A stretch of 64,000 nt of DNA, taken from NCBI GenBank assembly GCA_018824085.1, contig JAHJHI010000039.1, positions 84,524 to 148,523 of the forward strand. Direction: 5' to 3'. Shown one piece after another: positions 1 through 7,469 of the stretch (position 1 is the first letter of the stretch; each line of letters opens with the position of its first letter). This DNA is from Gammaproteobacteria bacterium (GTDB lineage Bacteria > Pseudomonadota > Gammaproteobacteria > Burkholderiales > Rhodocyclaceae). Below the pieces are notes generated by a model that saw nothing but the letters and a program-made list of their open reading frames with translations, searched no databases and was not told the DNA's origin. Both the position numbers and the translations under genes were made by a program.

Positions 1-620
1 TCCCGGCCGCGCGCGCACAGGAATTCACGACCTGCAAGGACGGCCAGACGGCGATGGCGGTGCACGTGCTGCAGGGCGAGCGTGAACTGGTGGCCGACTG
101 CCGCTCGCTGGCGCGCTTCGAACTGCGCGGCATTCCGCCCATGGTGGCCGGCGCGCCGCGCATCCGCGTCACCTTCCAGATCGACGCCGACGGCATGCTG
201 TCCGTGTCTGCGCGCGAGCAGACCAGCGGCACCGCAGCGCACATCGAGGTGAAGCCCTCCTACGGCCTGAGCGACAACCAGATTGCCGACATGCTGAACG
301 ACGCCAGCGACAAGGCCGACGCCGACATGGCCCTGCGCATGCTGCGCGAGGCGCAGGTCGACGCGCGCCGGCTGGTCGACGCCACCGAAGCGGCGCTGGC
401 CCAGGACGGTCACGACCTGCTGTCGAAAGAGGAATTCAACGACATCCAGACAGCGATGTTCGCGCTGTCCGAAGAACTGGAATCCGGCGACGACCTGCCC
501 CGCCTGAAGCGCGCCACCGAGGCGCTGAACACCGCCACCACCCACTTCGCCGGCCTGCGCATGGACGCCGGCATCCGGCGCGCGCTGTCCGGCACGCGCA
601 TCTCGGAGCTGCAGGCATGA
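1..620 (+). CDS. hscA: HscA, Fe-S cluster co-chaperone (C-terminal part, 5' truncated by window edge)
   Basis: Reading frame 3 is open from the first bases ([18 protein letters not shown]...) and matches the C-terminal part of the Hsp70 family chaperone HscA. It contains the end of the nucleotide-binding/linker region, the beta-sandwich substrate-binding domain ([31 protein letters not shown]) and the helical lid. HscA uses ATP to help release 2Fe-2S clusters from IscU. The ATG at 54 is internal, because similarity continues upstream. The stop (618-620) overlaps the ATG of the ferredoxin gene at 617, the usual hscA-fdx coupling of an isc operon whose earlier genes lie left of the window. Confidence 0.95.
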   Translation, partial: PAARAQEFTTCKDGQTAMAVHVLQGERELVADCRSLARFELRGIPPMVAGAPRIRVTFQIDADGMLSVSAREQTSGTAAHIEVKPSYGLSDNQIADMLNDASDKADADMALRMLREAQVDARRLVDATEAALAQDGHDLLSKEEFNDIQTAMFALSEELESGDDLPRLKRATEALNTATTHFAGLRMDAGIRRALSGTRISELQA

Positions 621-949
621 GCCGCATCACGGTACTGCCGCACCCGCACCTGTGCCCCACCGGCACGTCATTCGACGCGCTGCCCGGCACGTCGATCTGC
701 GACGCGCTGCTGACAAACCACATCGCGATCGAACACGCCTGCGAGAAGGTCGCAGCCTGCTCCACCTGCCACATCTACATCCGCGAAGGCGCCGCCTCGC
801 TGAACGCCCCGGACGACGACGAAGAGGACCAGCTCGACGACGCCTGGGGCGTGGAAGCCGCCTCCCGCCTCGCCTGCTGCGCCCGCATCGGCGGTGCCGA
901 CCTCACGGTCGAGCTGCCGATGCATACGAGGAATCTGGCGCGGGAGTAG
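617..949 (+). CDS. fdx: ISC-type 2Fe-2S ferredoxin
   Basis: A 110-residue adrenodoxin-type ferredoxin that donates electrons to the ISC cluster assembly machinery. The ligand pattern C-x5-C-x2-C is visible in [12 protein letters not shown] (about residues 42-52), with the fourth Cys in LACCARIGG. It has the acidic segment typical of ISC ferredoxins ([15 protein letters not shown]). It is translationally coupled to hscA by an ATGA overlap. No iscX follows; the next gene is convergent and ends at 987, so the isc operon ends here. Confidence 0.95.
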   Translation: MSRITVLPHPHLCPTGTSFDALPGTSICDALLTNHIAIEHACEKVAACSTCHIYIREGAASLNAPDDDEEDQLDDAWGVEAASRLACCARIGGADLTVELPMHTRNLARE

Positions 950-986
950 GGCGAAGGCGTGGCGTGGGTGCGGTCCCGGAACGGGA

Positions 987-1910
987 TCATCGGTTGCCGG
1001 CGGCCTGTTGCACCGGGTGCACGGTCTCCGGCCAGAGCAGCGAACGGTGTATCTGGACGCCAGCCATCGTGCCGTTGCTCACGGCCAGCGACACCGAATG
1101 GGGCGCGCGCGCCACGTCGCCGCAGGCGAACACTCCGGGCACGGAGGTCTTGTTCTCGGTGTCGGTACGCACCTGCACGCCCATTGGCGTCTCTTCCAGC
1201 GCGCAGCCCGCCGCGTCGGCCAGAGGGCCGGAAGGTGCCGTGCGCGGCGCCGTGAACAGGCCCGCAAAGCGCAGCCGCCGTCCATCGGTCATCACCACGT
1301 CGGCATGCCCGTCGATTCTGTCGATGGACGCTTCCTCGATCGTCACGCTCCTGCGCGCCAGCGTGGACCGGACATCGCGACTCAATGCCACGGCGCCGTT
1401 GACAAGCAAGGTCACCTCGCCCCAGTCCGTCAGCAGCTCGGCCTGATGGATGGACATCGGACCAGCGCCGACGATGCCGATGCGACCGCTCCCGAGCTCA
1501 TAGCCGTGGCAGTACGGACAATGGAAGACGGCCTTGCCCCATCGTTCGGCGAGGCCCGCTACGGGAGGAAGCTGATCGGCCACTCCCGTGGCCAACAGAA
1601 TACGGCGACCTTGATGCGACTCACCGTCTGCGGTGGTGACGATGAAGCCGTCCACTTGCCCCGAAACGGCTTCGACCCGGCCTTCACGCCAGGACAGCGC
1701 TGGATAGATCCCGAGCTGGCGGCGCGCATTCGCCACGATGTCGCCGGGGGGCACGCCGTCCTGGCCAAGAAAGCCGTGCGAATGGCTGGTGAAGCGGTTG
1801 CGCCGTTCGCCCGCATCGACCACCAGCACCGCCCTGCGCGCACGCACCAGCTGCAGTGCCGCGGCCATTCCCGCATAGCTTCCGCCGATCACGATGACGT
1901 CGTGCTGCAT
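987..1910 (-). CDS. Thioredoxin-reductase-like FAD/NAD(P) oxidoreductase
   Basis: A 307-residue flavoprotein with an N-terminal FAD-binding GxGxxA-type motif (VIVIGGSYAGMAAA), a redox CxxC (HCPYCHG, about residues 131-136), a second dinucleotide-binding motif (IGIVGAGPMS) and the C-terminal FAD motif (GVFACGDVA). This is the architecture of low-molecular-weight thioredoxin reductases and their non-Trx relatives. The substrate is unknown. It starts 2 bp after the stop of the Rrf2 regulator, so the two form an operon and the enzyme is probably under the control of that regulator, perhaps in response to electrophile or redox stress (inference). Confidence 0.85.
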   Translation of the reverse strand: MQHDVIVIGGSYAGMAAALQLVRARRAVLVVDAGERRNRFTSHSHGFLGQDGVPPGDIVANARRQLGIYPALSWREGRVEAVSGQVDGFIVTTADGESHQGRRILLATGVADQLPPVAGLAERWGKAVFHCPYCHGYELGSGRIGIVGAGPMSIHQAELLTDWGEVTLLVNGAVALSRDVRSTLARRSVTIEEASIDRIDGHADVVMTDGRRLRFAGLFTAPRTAPSGPLADAAGCALEETPMGVQVRTDTENKTSVPGVFACGDVARAPHSVSLAVSNGTMAGVQIHRSLLWPETVHPVQQAAGNR

Positions 1911-1912
1911 GG

Positions 1913-2356
1913 TCAGCTCCTTCTGCTTCGTTCAGCCGCATGCCGGCGCGCAAAGTCGGCCGCCAGATCGGCAAGTGTGATTTCCGAAAACCGCTTCAGC
2001 AGCAGCGACTCGGCCTCTTCAAACGCGCCTTCGAGCGCGGCATTCACCGATTGCTCGACCAGGCACTCCGGCATTTCGTTGCGGTTGCCGATGGCAAACA
2101 TCGCCGGCTCACCCAGCGCTTCGTGCAACTGACGCAGCGTGACCGAACCAAGGTCGGCATGGATGCGCCATCCACCGGCGTGACCCCGATCCGAACCGAC
2201 GATGCCCGCGTCCCGCAAATACCCCATGGTGCGCCGGACGACGACCGGGTTCGTGCCCAGGCATTGGGCAAGGATGTCGGATGTGACCGGCCCGTCCTGC
2301 TCGGCCATGTGCAGCAGCGCATGCAGGACGGACGACAGGCGGCTGTCGCGTTTCAT
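1913..2356 (-). CDS. Rrf2-family transcriptional regulator, probably leaderless
   Basis: A 147-residue winged-helix protein of the Rrf2 family (MKRDSRLSSVLHALLHMAEQ..., recognition helix near NPVVVRRTMGYLRDAG, wing GHAGGWRI). It has only two Cys residues (about 32 and 97) and lacks the three-Cys cluster of Fe-S sensing members such as IscR and NsrR. It is therefore more like YwnA/CymR-type members. I chose the ATG at 2356 because homology begins there. An in-frame GTG at 2395 lies upstream but would place a -35-like TTGACA inside the gene. There is no Shine-Dalgarno before 2356, and promoter geometry suggests transcription starts at or beside the ATG. It is transcribed with the downstream flavoprotein gene. 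Confidence 0.85.
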   Translation of the reverse strand: MKRDSRLSSVLHALLHMAEQDGPVTSDILAQCLGTNPVVVRRTMGYLRDAGIVGSDRGHAGGWRIHADLGSVTLRQLHEALGEPAMFAIGNRNEMPECLVEQSVNAALEGAFEEAESLLLKRFSEITLADLAADFARRHAAERSRRS

Positions 2357-2375
2357 GTAACTAACAATGTTACAT
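2355..2375. promoter_or_regulatory. Palindromic operator at the Rrf2 gene start, with overlapping promoter
   Basis: A perfect inverted repeat, ATGTAAC-N7-GTTACAT, whose left arm includes the start codon of the Rrf2 gene. On the minus strand TTGACA (2392-2387) lies 17 nt upstream of CATTGT (2369-2364), a weak -10 inside the palindrome; the predicted transcription start is at about 2356-2357. A dyad placed over the -10 and +1 is what an autorepressor site should look like. The repeat is observed; the binding protein is inferred from position. Confidence 0.6.
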
Positions 2376-2502
2376 AACAGGCGGCCTGTCAACACCGGGC
2401 ATGCGTGTCGGTGGAGTCGCCCCGTCCAGTGGGCGGTGGGCGGCTTGACTCACACGCCGATCGATCGTGTCTGATCGCGGGTTCATCCGCGAAGCCCGCT
2501 CC

Positions 2503-2518
2503 TGTTGCAAACGGCACA
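2503..2518 (+). promoter_or_regulatory. NifA upstream activator site for nifV
   Basis: TGTTGCAAACGGCACA matches the NifA site TGT-N10-ACA exactly. It is about 106 bp before the -24 element of the nifV promoter. The core resembles the sites found near 27298, 39009 and 40871 (a CAAAC or ACAAAC core). Confidence 0.8.
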
Positions 2519-2623
2519 AAGCCTACAGCCGCCACGCGACGCTTCGGCCAACGCCCCGGCACCAGCACCCGACGGGCCCGGCATCTCCTTTGAACTCAAT
2601 CACTTGAACCATCCCGGCACGGA

Positions 2624-2639
2624 TGGCACAGCGCTTGCT
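2624..2639 (+). promoter_or_regulatory. Sigma-54 promoter of the nifV operon
   Basis: TGGCACAGCGCTTGCT matches TGGCACG-N4-TTGCW with one deviation (A for G at the seventh base). The GG and GC dinucleotides have the required 12-base register. Transcription should start near 2651. This rules out the in-frame ATG at 2623 as the nifV start, because it overlaps the -24 element. Confidence 0.88.
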
Positions 2640-2664
2640 GAAATCGCTTACGGAGGTAGGCGAC

Positions 2665-3804
2665 ATGGCGGGCGACTTCATCATCAATGACACGACGCTG
2701 CGCGACGGCGAGCAGACGGCCGGGGTTGCGTTCACGGCGGAAGAGAAGTGCCTGCTTGCCCATGCGCTTGCAACGGCGGGGGTGCCTGAGATGGAGATCG
2801 GCATTCCGGCGATGGGCGCGGCCGAGCTGCAGGTGATCCGCGACATCGCGTCGCTCCACCTGCCGAGCACGCTGATGGTGTGGACGCGCATGGTCGACAC
2901 TGACCTGCGCGCCGCGCTGGGCTGCCCGGTGGACATCGTGCATATGTCAGTGCCGGTGTCGGACGTGCAGATCGAATCCAAGCTGCGGCGCAGCCGCGAG
3001 TGGGTGGTCGCGCAGATCCGCCCGCACGTGTCGCGGGCGCTGGACGCCGGTTTCGATGTCAGCGTCGGCATGGAAGACGCGTCGCGCGCCGACATCGACT
3101 TCATGTGCCGCGTGGCCGAAGAAGCGCAGACCGCGGGGGCGCGCCGCGTGCGCTTCGCGGACACGCTGGGCATGCTCGACCCCTTCACGACGTGGATCGC
3201 CATCGCGCGGTTGCGCCGCGCGGTGGATATCGAGATCGAGATGCATGCGCACAACGATCTCGGGCTGGCGACGGCGAACACGCTGGCCGCATTCCGTGCC
3301 GGCGCCACGCATGCGAACACGACGGTCAACGGTCTGGGCGAGCGCGCCGGCAACGCGCCGCTGGAAGAGGTGGTGATGGGGCTGCGCCACCTGCACGGCG
3401 CGGACGCCGGCATCGACCCCATCGCGCTGCCGCGCATTTCGCATCAGGTCGAACTCGCATCCGGCCGGCGCGTCGCGGGCAACAAGAGCATCGTCGGCGC
3501 CGACGTGTTCACGCATGAATCCGGCATCCACGTCGATGGCCTGCTGAAGAACGCGCACAACTACCAGGGGTTCGATCCGGCCGAACTGGGCCGCGCGCAC
3601 CGGCTGGTGCTGGGCAAGCACTCCGGCTCGCACGCGGTGCGCGCGGCCTACGCGCGGCTCGGCCTGTTTCCGTCGCCGGAAGAGGTGTCGCTCATCATCG
3701 ACCTCATCCGCGCCTACGCCAGCACCGCCAAGTGCGAACCGGACGCCGCCCGGCTCGCCGACTTCTATCTCGAAGTCACGCGCCCGCTGCAGGACGTGTC
3801 ATGA
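2665..3804 (+). CDS. nifV: Homocitrate synthase NifV
   Basis: A 379-residue DRE-TIM metallolyase that condenses acetyl-CoA with 2-oxoglutarate to homocitrate, the organic ligand of FeMo-co. The N-terminal [17 protein letters not shown] motif carries the catalytic Arg and metal-binding Asp. [16 protein letters not shown] supplies the metal-binding Hx[13 protein letters not shown] and GKHSGSHAV are family motifs. The start at 2665 is supported by GGAGG at 2652-2656 and by the promoter position. A LeuA paralogue occurs at 47700-49409. First gene of the nifV-cysE-nifW operon. Confidence 0.95.
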   Translation: MAGDFIINDTTLRDGEQTAGVAFTAEEKCLLAHALATAGVPEMEIGIPAMGAAELQVIRDIASLHLPSTLMVWTRMVDTDLRAALGCPVDIVHMSVPVSDVQIESKLRRSREWVVAQIRPHVSRALDAGFDVSVGMEDASRADIDFMCRVAEEAQTAGARRVRFADTLGMLDPFTTWIAIARLRRAVDIEIEMHAHNDLGLATANTLAAFRAGATHANTTVNGLGERAGNAPLEEVVMGLRHLHGADAGIDPIALPRISHQVELASGRRVAGNKSIVGADVFTHESGIHVDGLLKNAHNYQGFDPAELGRAHRLVLGKHSGSHAVRAAYARLGLFPSPEEVSLIIDLIRAYASTAKCEPDAARLADFYLEVTRPLQDVS

Positions 3805-4625
3805 ACAGCGAACGCGGCACGCTGGACGCCTGCGCCGACGCGGACGAGTCGGCCGCCCCGGGCCTGCTCGCCACGCTGCGCGAAGACGTGCGCTGCGTCT
3901 TCAAGCGCGACCCGGCCGCGCGCAACACGCTCGAACTGATGACCATCTATCCGGGCGTGCAGGCGCTGGTGATGCACCGCCTCGCGCACATCGGCTGGGC
4001 GCGCGGCTGGCGCTACCTGCCTCGCCTGCTGTCCTTCTTCACGCGCCTGCTGACGAATGTCGACATCCACCCGGCGGCGCGCATCGGGCGGCGCTTCTTC
4101 ATCGACCACGGCGCCGGCGTCGTCATCGGCGAGACGGCCGAGATCGGTGACGACGTGACGCTCTATCACGGCGTCACGCTCGGCGGCACCACGTGGAATC
4201 CCGGCAAGCGCCACCCGACGCTGGGCGACGGCGTCGTCGTCGGCGCGGGCGCCAAGGTGCTCGGGCCGATCACCGTCGGAGACCGGGCCCGCGTGGCGGC
4301 CAATTCCGTCGTCATCGAAGACGTGTCGCCCGGCATGACAGTGGTCGGCATCCCCGGACGCATGGTGTTGCCGAAGAGCCAGCGCCGCATCACCGAAGGC
4401 GGCATCGACCTCGACCACCACCAGATGCCGGACCCGGTCGGCAAGGCGCTCGCGTGCCTGCTGGAACGCATCGCCGATCTCGAAAAGGAGATCGGACGCC
4501 TCAAGGGCGACCTGTCCGCCGGGCAGGCCGTCTGCAGTGACTGTGACGACAGCTGTTCCCAACCCGCCTTCGACGGCAGCCTGCGTGCCGCCAAAACCGC
4601 TCAAGGAGTGACACCCCATGGATGA
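3801..4625 (+). CDS. nifP: Serine O-acetyltransferase, NifP-type CysE
   Basis: A 274-residue left-handed beta-helix acetyltransferase (hexapeptide repeats across [20 protein letters not shown] and the following segment) preceded by the CysE N-terminal helices. It makes O-acetylserine for cysteine synthesis, which supports the high Fe-S demand of nitrogenase; nif-linked copies are called NifP. It starts with an ATGA overlap on the nifV stop and overlaps nifW by 8 nt, so translation is coupled. The C-terminal extension carries a short Cys cluster (CSDCDDSC) that is not part of the catalytic fold; its role is unknown. Confidence 0.92.
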   Translation: MNSERGTLDACADADESAAPGLLATLREDVRCVFKRDPAARNTLELMTIYPGVQALVMHRLAHIGWARGWRYLPRLLSFFTRLLTNVDIHPAARIGRRFFIDHGAGVVIGETAEIGDDVTLYHGVTLGGTTWNPGKRHPTLGDGVVVGAGAKVLGPITVGDRARVAANSVVIEDVSPGMTVVGIPGRMVLPKSQRRITEGGIDLDHHQMPDPVGKALACLLERIADLEKEIGRLKGDLSAGQAVCSDCDDSCSQPAFDGSLRAAKTAQGVTPHG

Positions 4626-4947
4626 TCTGACCCAGCGTCTGGCCACGCTTTCATCGGCCGAGGACTTTCTCGAATTCTTCGCGCTCCCGTTCGACGAAGC
4701 CGTCGTGCATGTTAACCGCCTGCACATCCTGAAGCGCTTCTACCAGTATCTGCGCACCGAGCAGGGCGTGGCCGAAGGCGAGCCGGCGGTGGTCTATGCA
4801 CGCTATCGCGGCCTGCTGCAGCGCGCCTACGAAGACTTCGTCCGCTCCACGCCGGCGCAGGAGAAGGTGTTCAAGGTGTTCCAGGAAGCGGATGGACAGC
4901 GCGTGTCGGTCGACAGCCTGCGTGCCACGCTGCCGTCGGTCGCCTGA
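4618..4947 (+). CDS. nifW: Nitrogenase-stabilizing/protective protein NifW
   Basis: A 109-residue NifW family protein, recognisable from [30 protein letters not shown] and the C-terminal [11 protein letters not shown]. NifW binds the MoFe protein and is linked to its maturation and protection from oxygen. The ATG at 4618 has the AGGAG-containing sequence GCTCAAGGAGTG a short distance upstream and overlaps the end of cysE/nifP. Confidence 0.95.
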   Translation: MDDLTQRLATLSSAEDFLEFFALPFDEAVVHVNRLHILKRFYQYLRTEQGVAEGEPAVVYARYRGLLQRAYEDFVRSTPAQEKVFKVFQEADGQRVSVDSLRATLPSVA

Positions 4948-4973
4948 GTCGGGCCTGGCCGGGGAGCACTACC

Positions 4974-5426
4974 GTGACAGCAGACAGCGACGCCTTCCTT
5001 GCCTGCGTGACCGCACTCGAAAGCGAGGCGGCCGGGCACTATGACGCAGCCGCGCGGCACGCCCTGAACGCCGGCGACACCGAGCTTGAAGCGTTCTTCC
5101 AGAACCTCGCCATGCTGGCGCGCATGGAAGCGAACGAAGCGCTCGGCGGGCAGAAGCTGCCGGTGACGGCCTGCGTGCCGCGCATCGCGCCGGTCGAGAT
5201 GGAAAAGCCGCGTACCGCCGTGAAGGTCATCAGCGACGAGGCGCTGGACCTGTTCCGCTCGCTGGAGCGGGCGCTCGAGCTGAAGCGGCGCAGCCACAGC
5301 TACTACGCAACGATGGCGGTGCTCGCGCCGGCGCCGGGCCTGCGCAACATGGCGCGCGCCTTCGCCCACGACGACGCCGCCCACCTGGCCGAGATCGAGC
5401 GCTGGATCGCGCGCCTGACCGCCTGA
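4974..5426 (+). CDS. Ferritin/rubrerythrin-like helical protein in the nifV operon
   Basis: A 150-residue, mostly helical protein whose pattern resembles ferritin-like four-helix proteins: an N-terminal ESEAAGHYDAAA helix, a second Glu-rich helix (ARMEANEALGG), and C-terminal helices with SHSYYA and HDDAAHLAEIE. These acidic and His positions could bind a di-iron centre, but I cannot verify the ligand set. The GTG start at 4974 follows GGGGAGC at 4962-4968. It lies 26 bp after nifW and 32 bp before the FeSI gene. A role in iron handling or oxygen protection of nitrogenase is an inference from fold and context. Confidence 0.65.
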   Translation: MTADSDAFLACVTALESEAAGHYDAAARHALNAGDTELEAFFQNLAMLARMEANEALGGQKLPVTACVPRIAPVEMEKPRTAVKVISDEALDLFRSLERALELKRRSHSYYATMAVLAPAPGLRNMARAFAHDDAAHLAEIERWIARLTA

Positions 5427-5458
5427 CCGCCTGAACACCCCACACCGGAAAGCACATC

Positions 5459-5782
5459 ATGCCCAAGCCGCAAAGACACGTATTCGTCTGCTCCCAGCAA
5501 CGGCCCAACGGCCACCCGCGCGGCTCCTGCGCGCAGAAAGGCGGCACCGAAGTGCTGCAGTCGTTCTGGGCGGAGCTGCAGCGGCGCAACTGCTTCGAGC
5601 AGGTCGCCATCACCTATTCGGGCTGCCTCGGCCCGTGTGACCAGGGCTCCAACGTCGTGGTCTATCCGGAGGGCGTCATGTATTCGAACGTCACGAAGGA
5701 CGACGTTGCCGACATTTTCGAACAGCATCTGATCGGCGGCACGCCGGTACAGCGCCTGCTCGCGGTGGAGGCGGTCTGGTGA
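5459..5782 (+). CDS. Shethna-type (thioredoxin-fold) 2Fe-2S ferredoxin FeSI
   Basis: A 107-residue thioredoxin-like 2Fe-2S ferredoxin. The four ligands are visible as C11 in VFVCSQQRPNGHPRGSC, C24, C56 and C60 in SGCLGPCDQGSNVVVYP. It resembles Azotobacter vinelandii Shethna protein I and the clostridial homologue, the latter known to interact with the MoFe protein. In this operon it is a probable electron carrier or protective partner of nitrogenase. It overlaps the following gene by 4 nt. Confidence 0.9.
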   Translation: MPKPQRHVFVCSQQRPNGHPRGSCAQKGGTEVLQSFWAELQRRNCFEQVAITYSGCLGPCDQGSNVVVYPEGVMYSNVTKDDVADIFEQHLIGGTPVQRLLAVEAVW

Positions 5783-6267
5783 ATCTGTTCACGGGAGAAA
5801 GTTCGGCCGAGTTCTTCGGCGGAGCCGTGCCGCAGTCGGTGCGCCGCCTGCTCGACGAAGCGGTCGGCGCACCGGCGCCGCAGGTGGAATCGCTGCTGTG
5901 GACGGCGCATGCCTGCGCGCCGGAATGCCTGCCGGTCTATTACCTGCTGTACAAGTTCCATGCGAGCCGGCGCCAGTTCGACAGGGCCGAGCAGGCCGCC
6001 CGCAAGGGCATCGCCATCGCCGCGCAGCAGGCCGCGCTCGACGCGGACTGGTCCAAGGTGCAGCCGCAGCACGGCGACTTCGCGGCCACCGGCCCGGCGC
6101 GCTTCTGGCTGTTCAGCCTGAAGGCGCTGGCCTTCATCTGCCTGCGCTCCGGGCGCCCGGACGAAGCGCGCGCGCTGGTCGAACACATCGCCCGGCTGGA
6201 CGCCACGCACGGCCTCGGCGGCGACGTCATCGCGTCGTTGCTGGACGGCAGCGTGCCGAAGGGCTGA
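5779..6267 (+). CDS. TPR-like nif-associated protein, paralogue of 36025-36597
   Basis: A 162-residue protein of helical-hairpin (TPR-like) character: PQVESLLWTAHACAPECLPVYYLLYKFH, then RAEQAARKGIAIAA, then RFWLFSLKALAFICLRSG and ARALVEHIARLD. It lines up clearly with the 190-residue protein at 36025-36597, which shares PEVESL, YRFHFYGN, RFYLFSLKGMAYLSLR and LAKLAQLD. GTG start at 5779 overlaps the FeSI stop. Last gene of the nifV operon. Function unknown; co-occurrence with Fe-S carriers in both operons suggests a scaffold or docking factor. Confidence 0.75.
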   Translation: MNLFTGESSAEFFGGAVPQSVRRLLDEAVGAPAPQVESLLWTAHACAPECLPVYYLLYKFHASRRQFDRAEQAARKGIAIAAQQAALDADWSKVQPQHGDFAATGPARFWLFSLKALAFICLRSGRPDEARALVEHIARLDATHGLGGDVIASLLDGSVPKG

Positions 6268-6288
6268 GCCGCTGCGGCAGGCAGGCGT

Positions 6289-6903
6289 CTACGCGGCGCG
6301 CGCCCACAGGATGCAGCGGTTGTTGGCCGGCATCGCGAAGTCTTCGACCAGTTCGAGGCCGGCGGCGCGCGCCAGCGCATCCACCGCCTCGAAGTCGCGG
6401 ATGCCCCGGTGCGGTGCGGCCTCGCGCAGCGAGCGGTCGAATGCCGCATTGCTGTCGCTGGTGTGGCGGCCGCCGTAACGGAACGGGCCGTACACCGCCA
6501 GCCGCGCGGACGGCACCATCACCGACGGCAGCGCGGCGAACAGCGCCTCCACGTCCGGCCAGCCCATGATGTGCAGCGTATTGGCGGTAAACACCGCGTC
6601 GTACCGCAGCGCCGGCCATGCGCCGCCAACGTCGAGCGCCAGCGGCGGTGGCGTGTTCGGCAACGCGGCTTCGTCCAGCCACATGCGCAAGCCGGCAAGG
6701 GCTTCTTCGCGCTCGCTGCACTGCCAGCGCAGGTGCGGCAGCGCCGCCGCGAAATGCACCGCGTGCTGGCCGGTGCCGCTGCCGATCTCCAGCACCGAGG
6801 TGCTCGCGGGCAACCACGCAAGCAGGCGCTCCAGAATGACGTCCCGATTGCGCTCGCAGGACGGCGCGAAAGGTTTGTCCGCGGGATTCTTCGTCGAGCT
6901 CAT
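6289..6903 (-). CDS. DUF938-type SAM-dependent methyltransferase
   Basis: A 204-residue class I methyltransferase-like protein. It has the SAM motif VLEIGSGTGQHAVHFA, an acidic motif II region (ALDVGGAWP) and the family-typical stretch ANTLHIMGWPDVEALF followed by YGPFRYGGRHTSDSN. These match the DUF938 family, whose substrate is unknown. The start at 6903 agrees with the family N-terminus (MSSTKNPADKPFAPSCERNR). It is convergent with the nifV operon and does not appear to be a nif gene. The adjacent acetyltransferase gene lies 26 bp upstream. Confidence 0.85.
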   Translation of the reverse strand: MSSTKNPADKPFAPSCERNRDVILERLLAWLPASTSVLEIGSGTGQHAVHFAAALPHLRWQCSEREEALAGLRMWLDEAALPNTPPPLALDVGGAWPALRYDAVFTANTLHIMGWPDVEALFAALPSVMVPSARLAVYGPFRYGGRHTSDSNAAFDRSLREAAPHRGIRDFEAVDALARAAGLELVEDFAMPANNRCILWARAA

Positions 6904-6929
6904 AGTCAGTTCGTTACCGGATTCCGTGA

Positions 6930-7466
6930 TCAGTTTCGCACTCTCGCATGAAGCAGCACGTCGCGTGGCTCGGGCGACAGGTTCGGATGCAGGATGTAGC
7001 GGCCCAGCCGGCCTTCCAGCGGCATGCCGATCCGCGCCAGCATGCGCGCCGAGCGCGCGTTCTCGGCATCGCACACGGCCTCCACGCGGTACAGGGACGG
7101 GTGGCGGAACGCTTCGTCGAGCACGGCGGTGACCGCATCGCCGGCCAGCCCCCTGCCCCACAGCCGGCGCGCCAGCGCGAAGCCCAGGCGCATCGCGTGG
7201 CCCTGCCCGACCAGCTGCACCAGACCGCCCGGCTCGCCGCCGTCCGCGACGAGCACCCAGGTGCGCGCCACGTCGCGCTGCCAGCGCGCGAGATCGTGCG
7301 AAATCTGCCGTTGCGTCTGGGCCGGATCGGTGTGCGTCGTCCAGCCGAGATAGCGCGTCACGTCCGGGTCGCCGCTGACACCGCTGAACAGCGCGGGCGC
7401 GTCGTAGGGCAGCGGCTTGCGCAGCAGGAGGCGGCCGCACGGCAGCTGTTCAGCCCAGTCGGGCAT
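6930..7466 (-). CDS. GNAT-family (RimJ/RimL-like) N-acetyltransferase
   Basis: A 178-residue GNAT acetyltransferase. The N-terminal beta strand LPCGRLLLRKPLPYDAPALF, the cofactor-binding segment ARRLWGRGLAGDAV, and the late motif VEAVCDAENARSARMLARIG are typical of the RimJ/RimL branch. The substrate cannot be predicted. It begins 3 bp after the stop of the Fe-S protein gene (7470-8804), so the three genes 8804 to 6289 may be one minus-strand transcript. Confidence 0.88.
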   Translation of the reverse strand: MPDWAEQLPCGRLLLRKPLPYDAPALFSGVSGDPDVTRYLGWTTHTDPAQTQRQISHDLARWQRDVARTWVLVADGGEPGGLVQLVGQGHAMRLGFALARRLWGRGLAGDAVTAVLDEAFRHPSLYRVEAVCDAENARSARMLARIGMPLEGRLGRYILHPNLSPEPRDVLLHARVRN

Positions 7467-7469
7467 GGC

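Noticed and set aside
2623..2664. Upstream ATG at 2623 as nifV start
   Set aside because: It overlaps the sigma-54 -24 element and lies before the expected transcription start; the ATG at 2665 has GGAGG and matches the family N-terminus.
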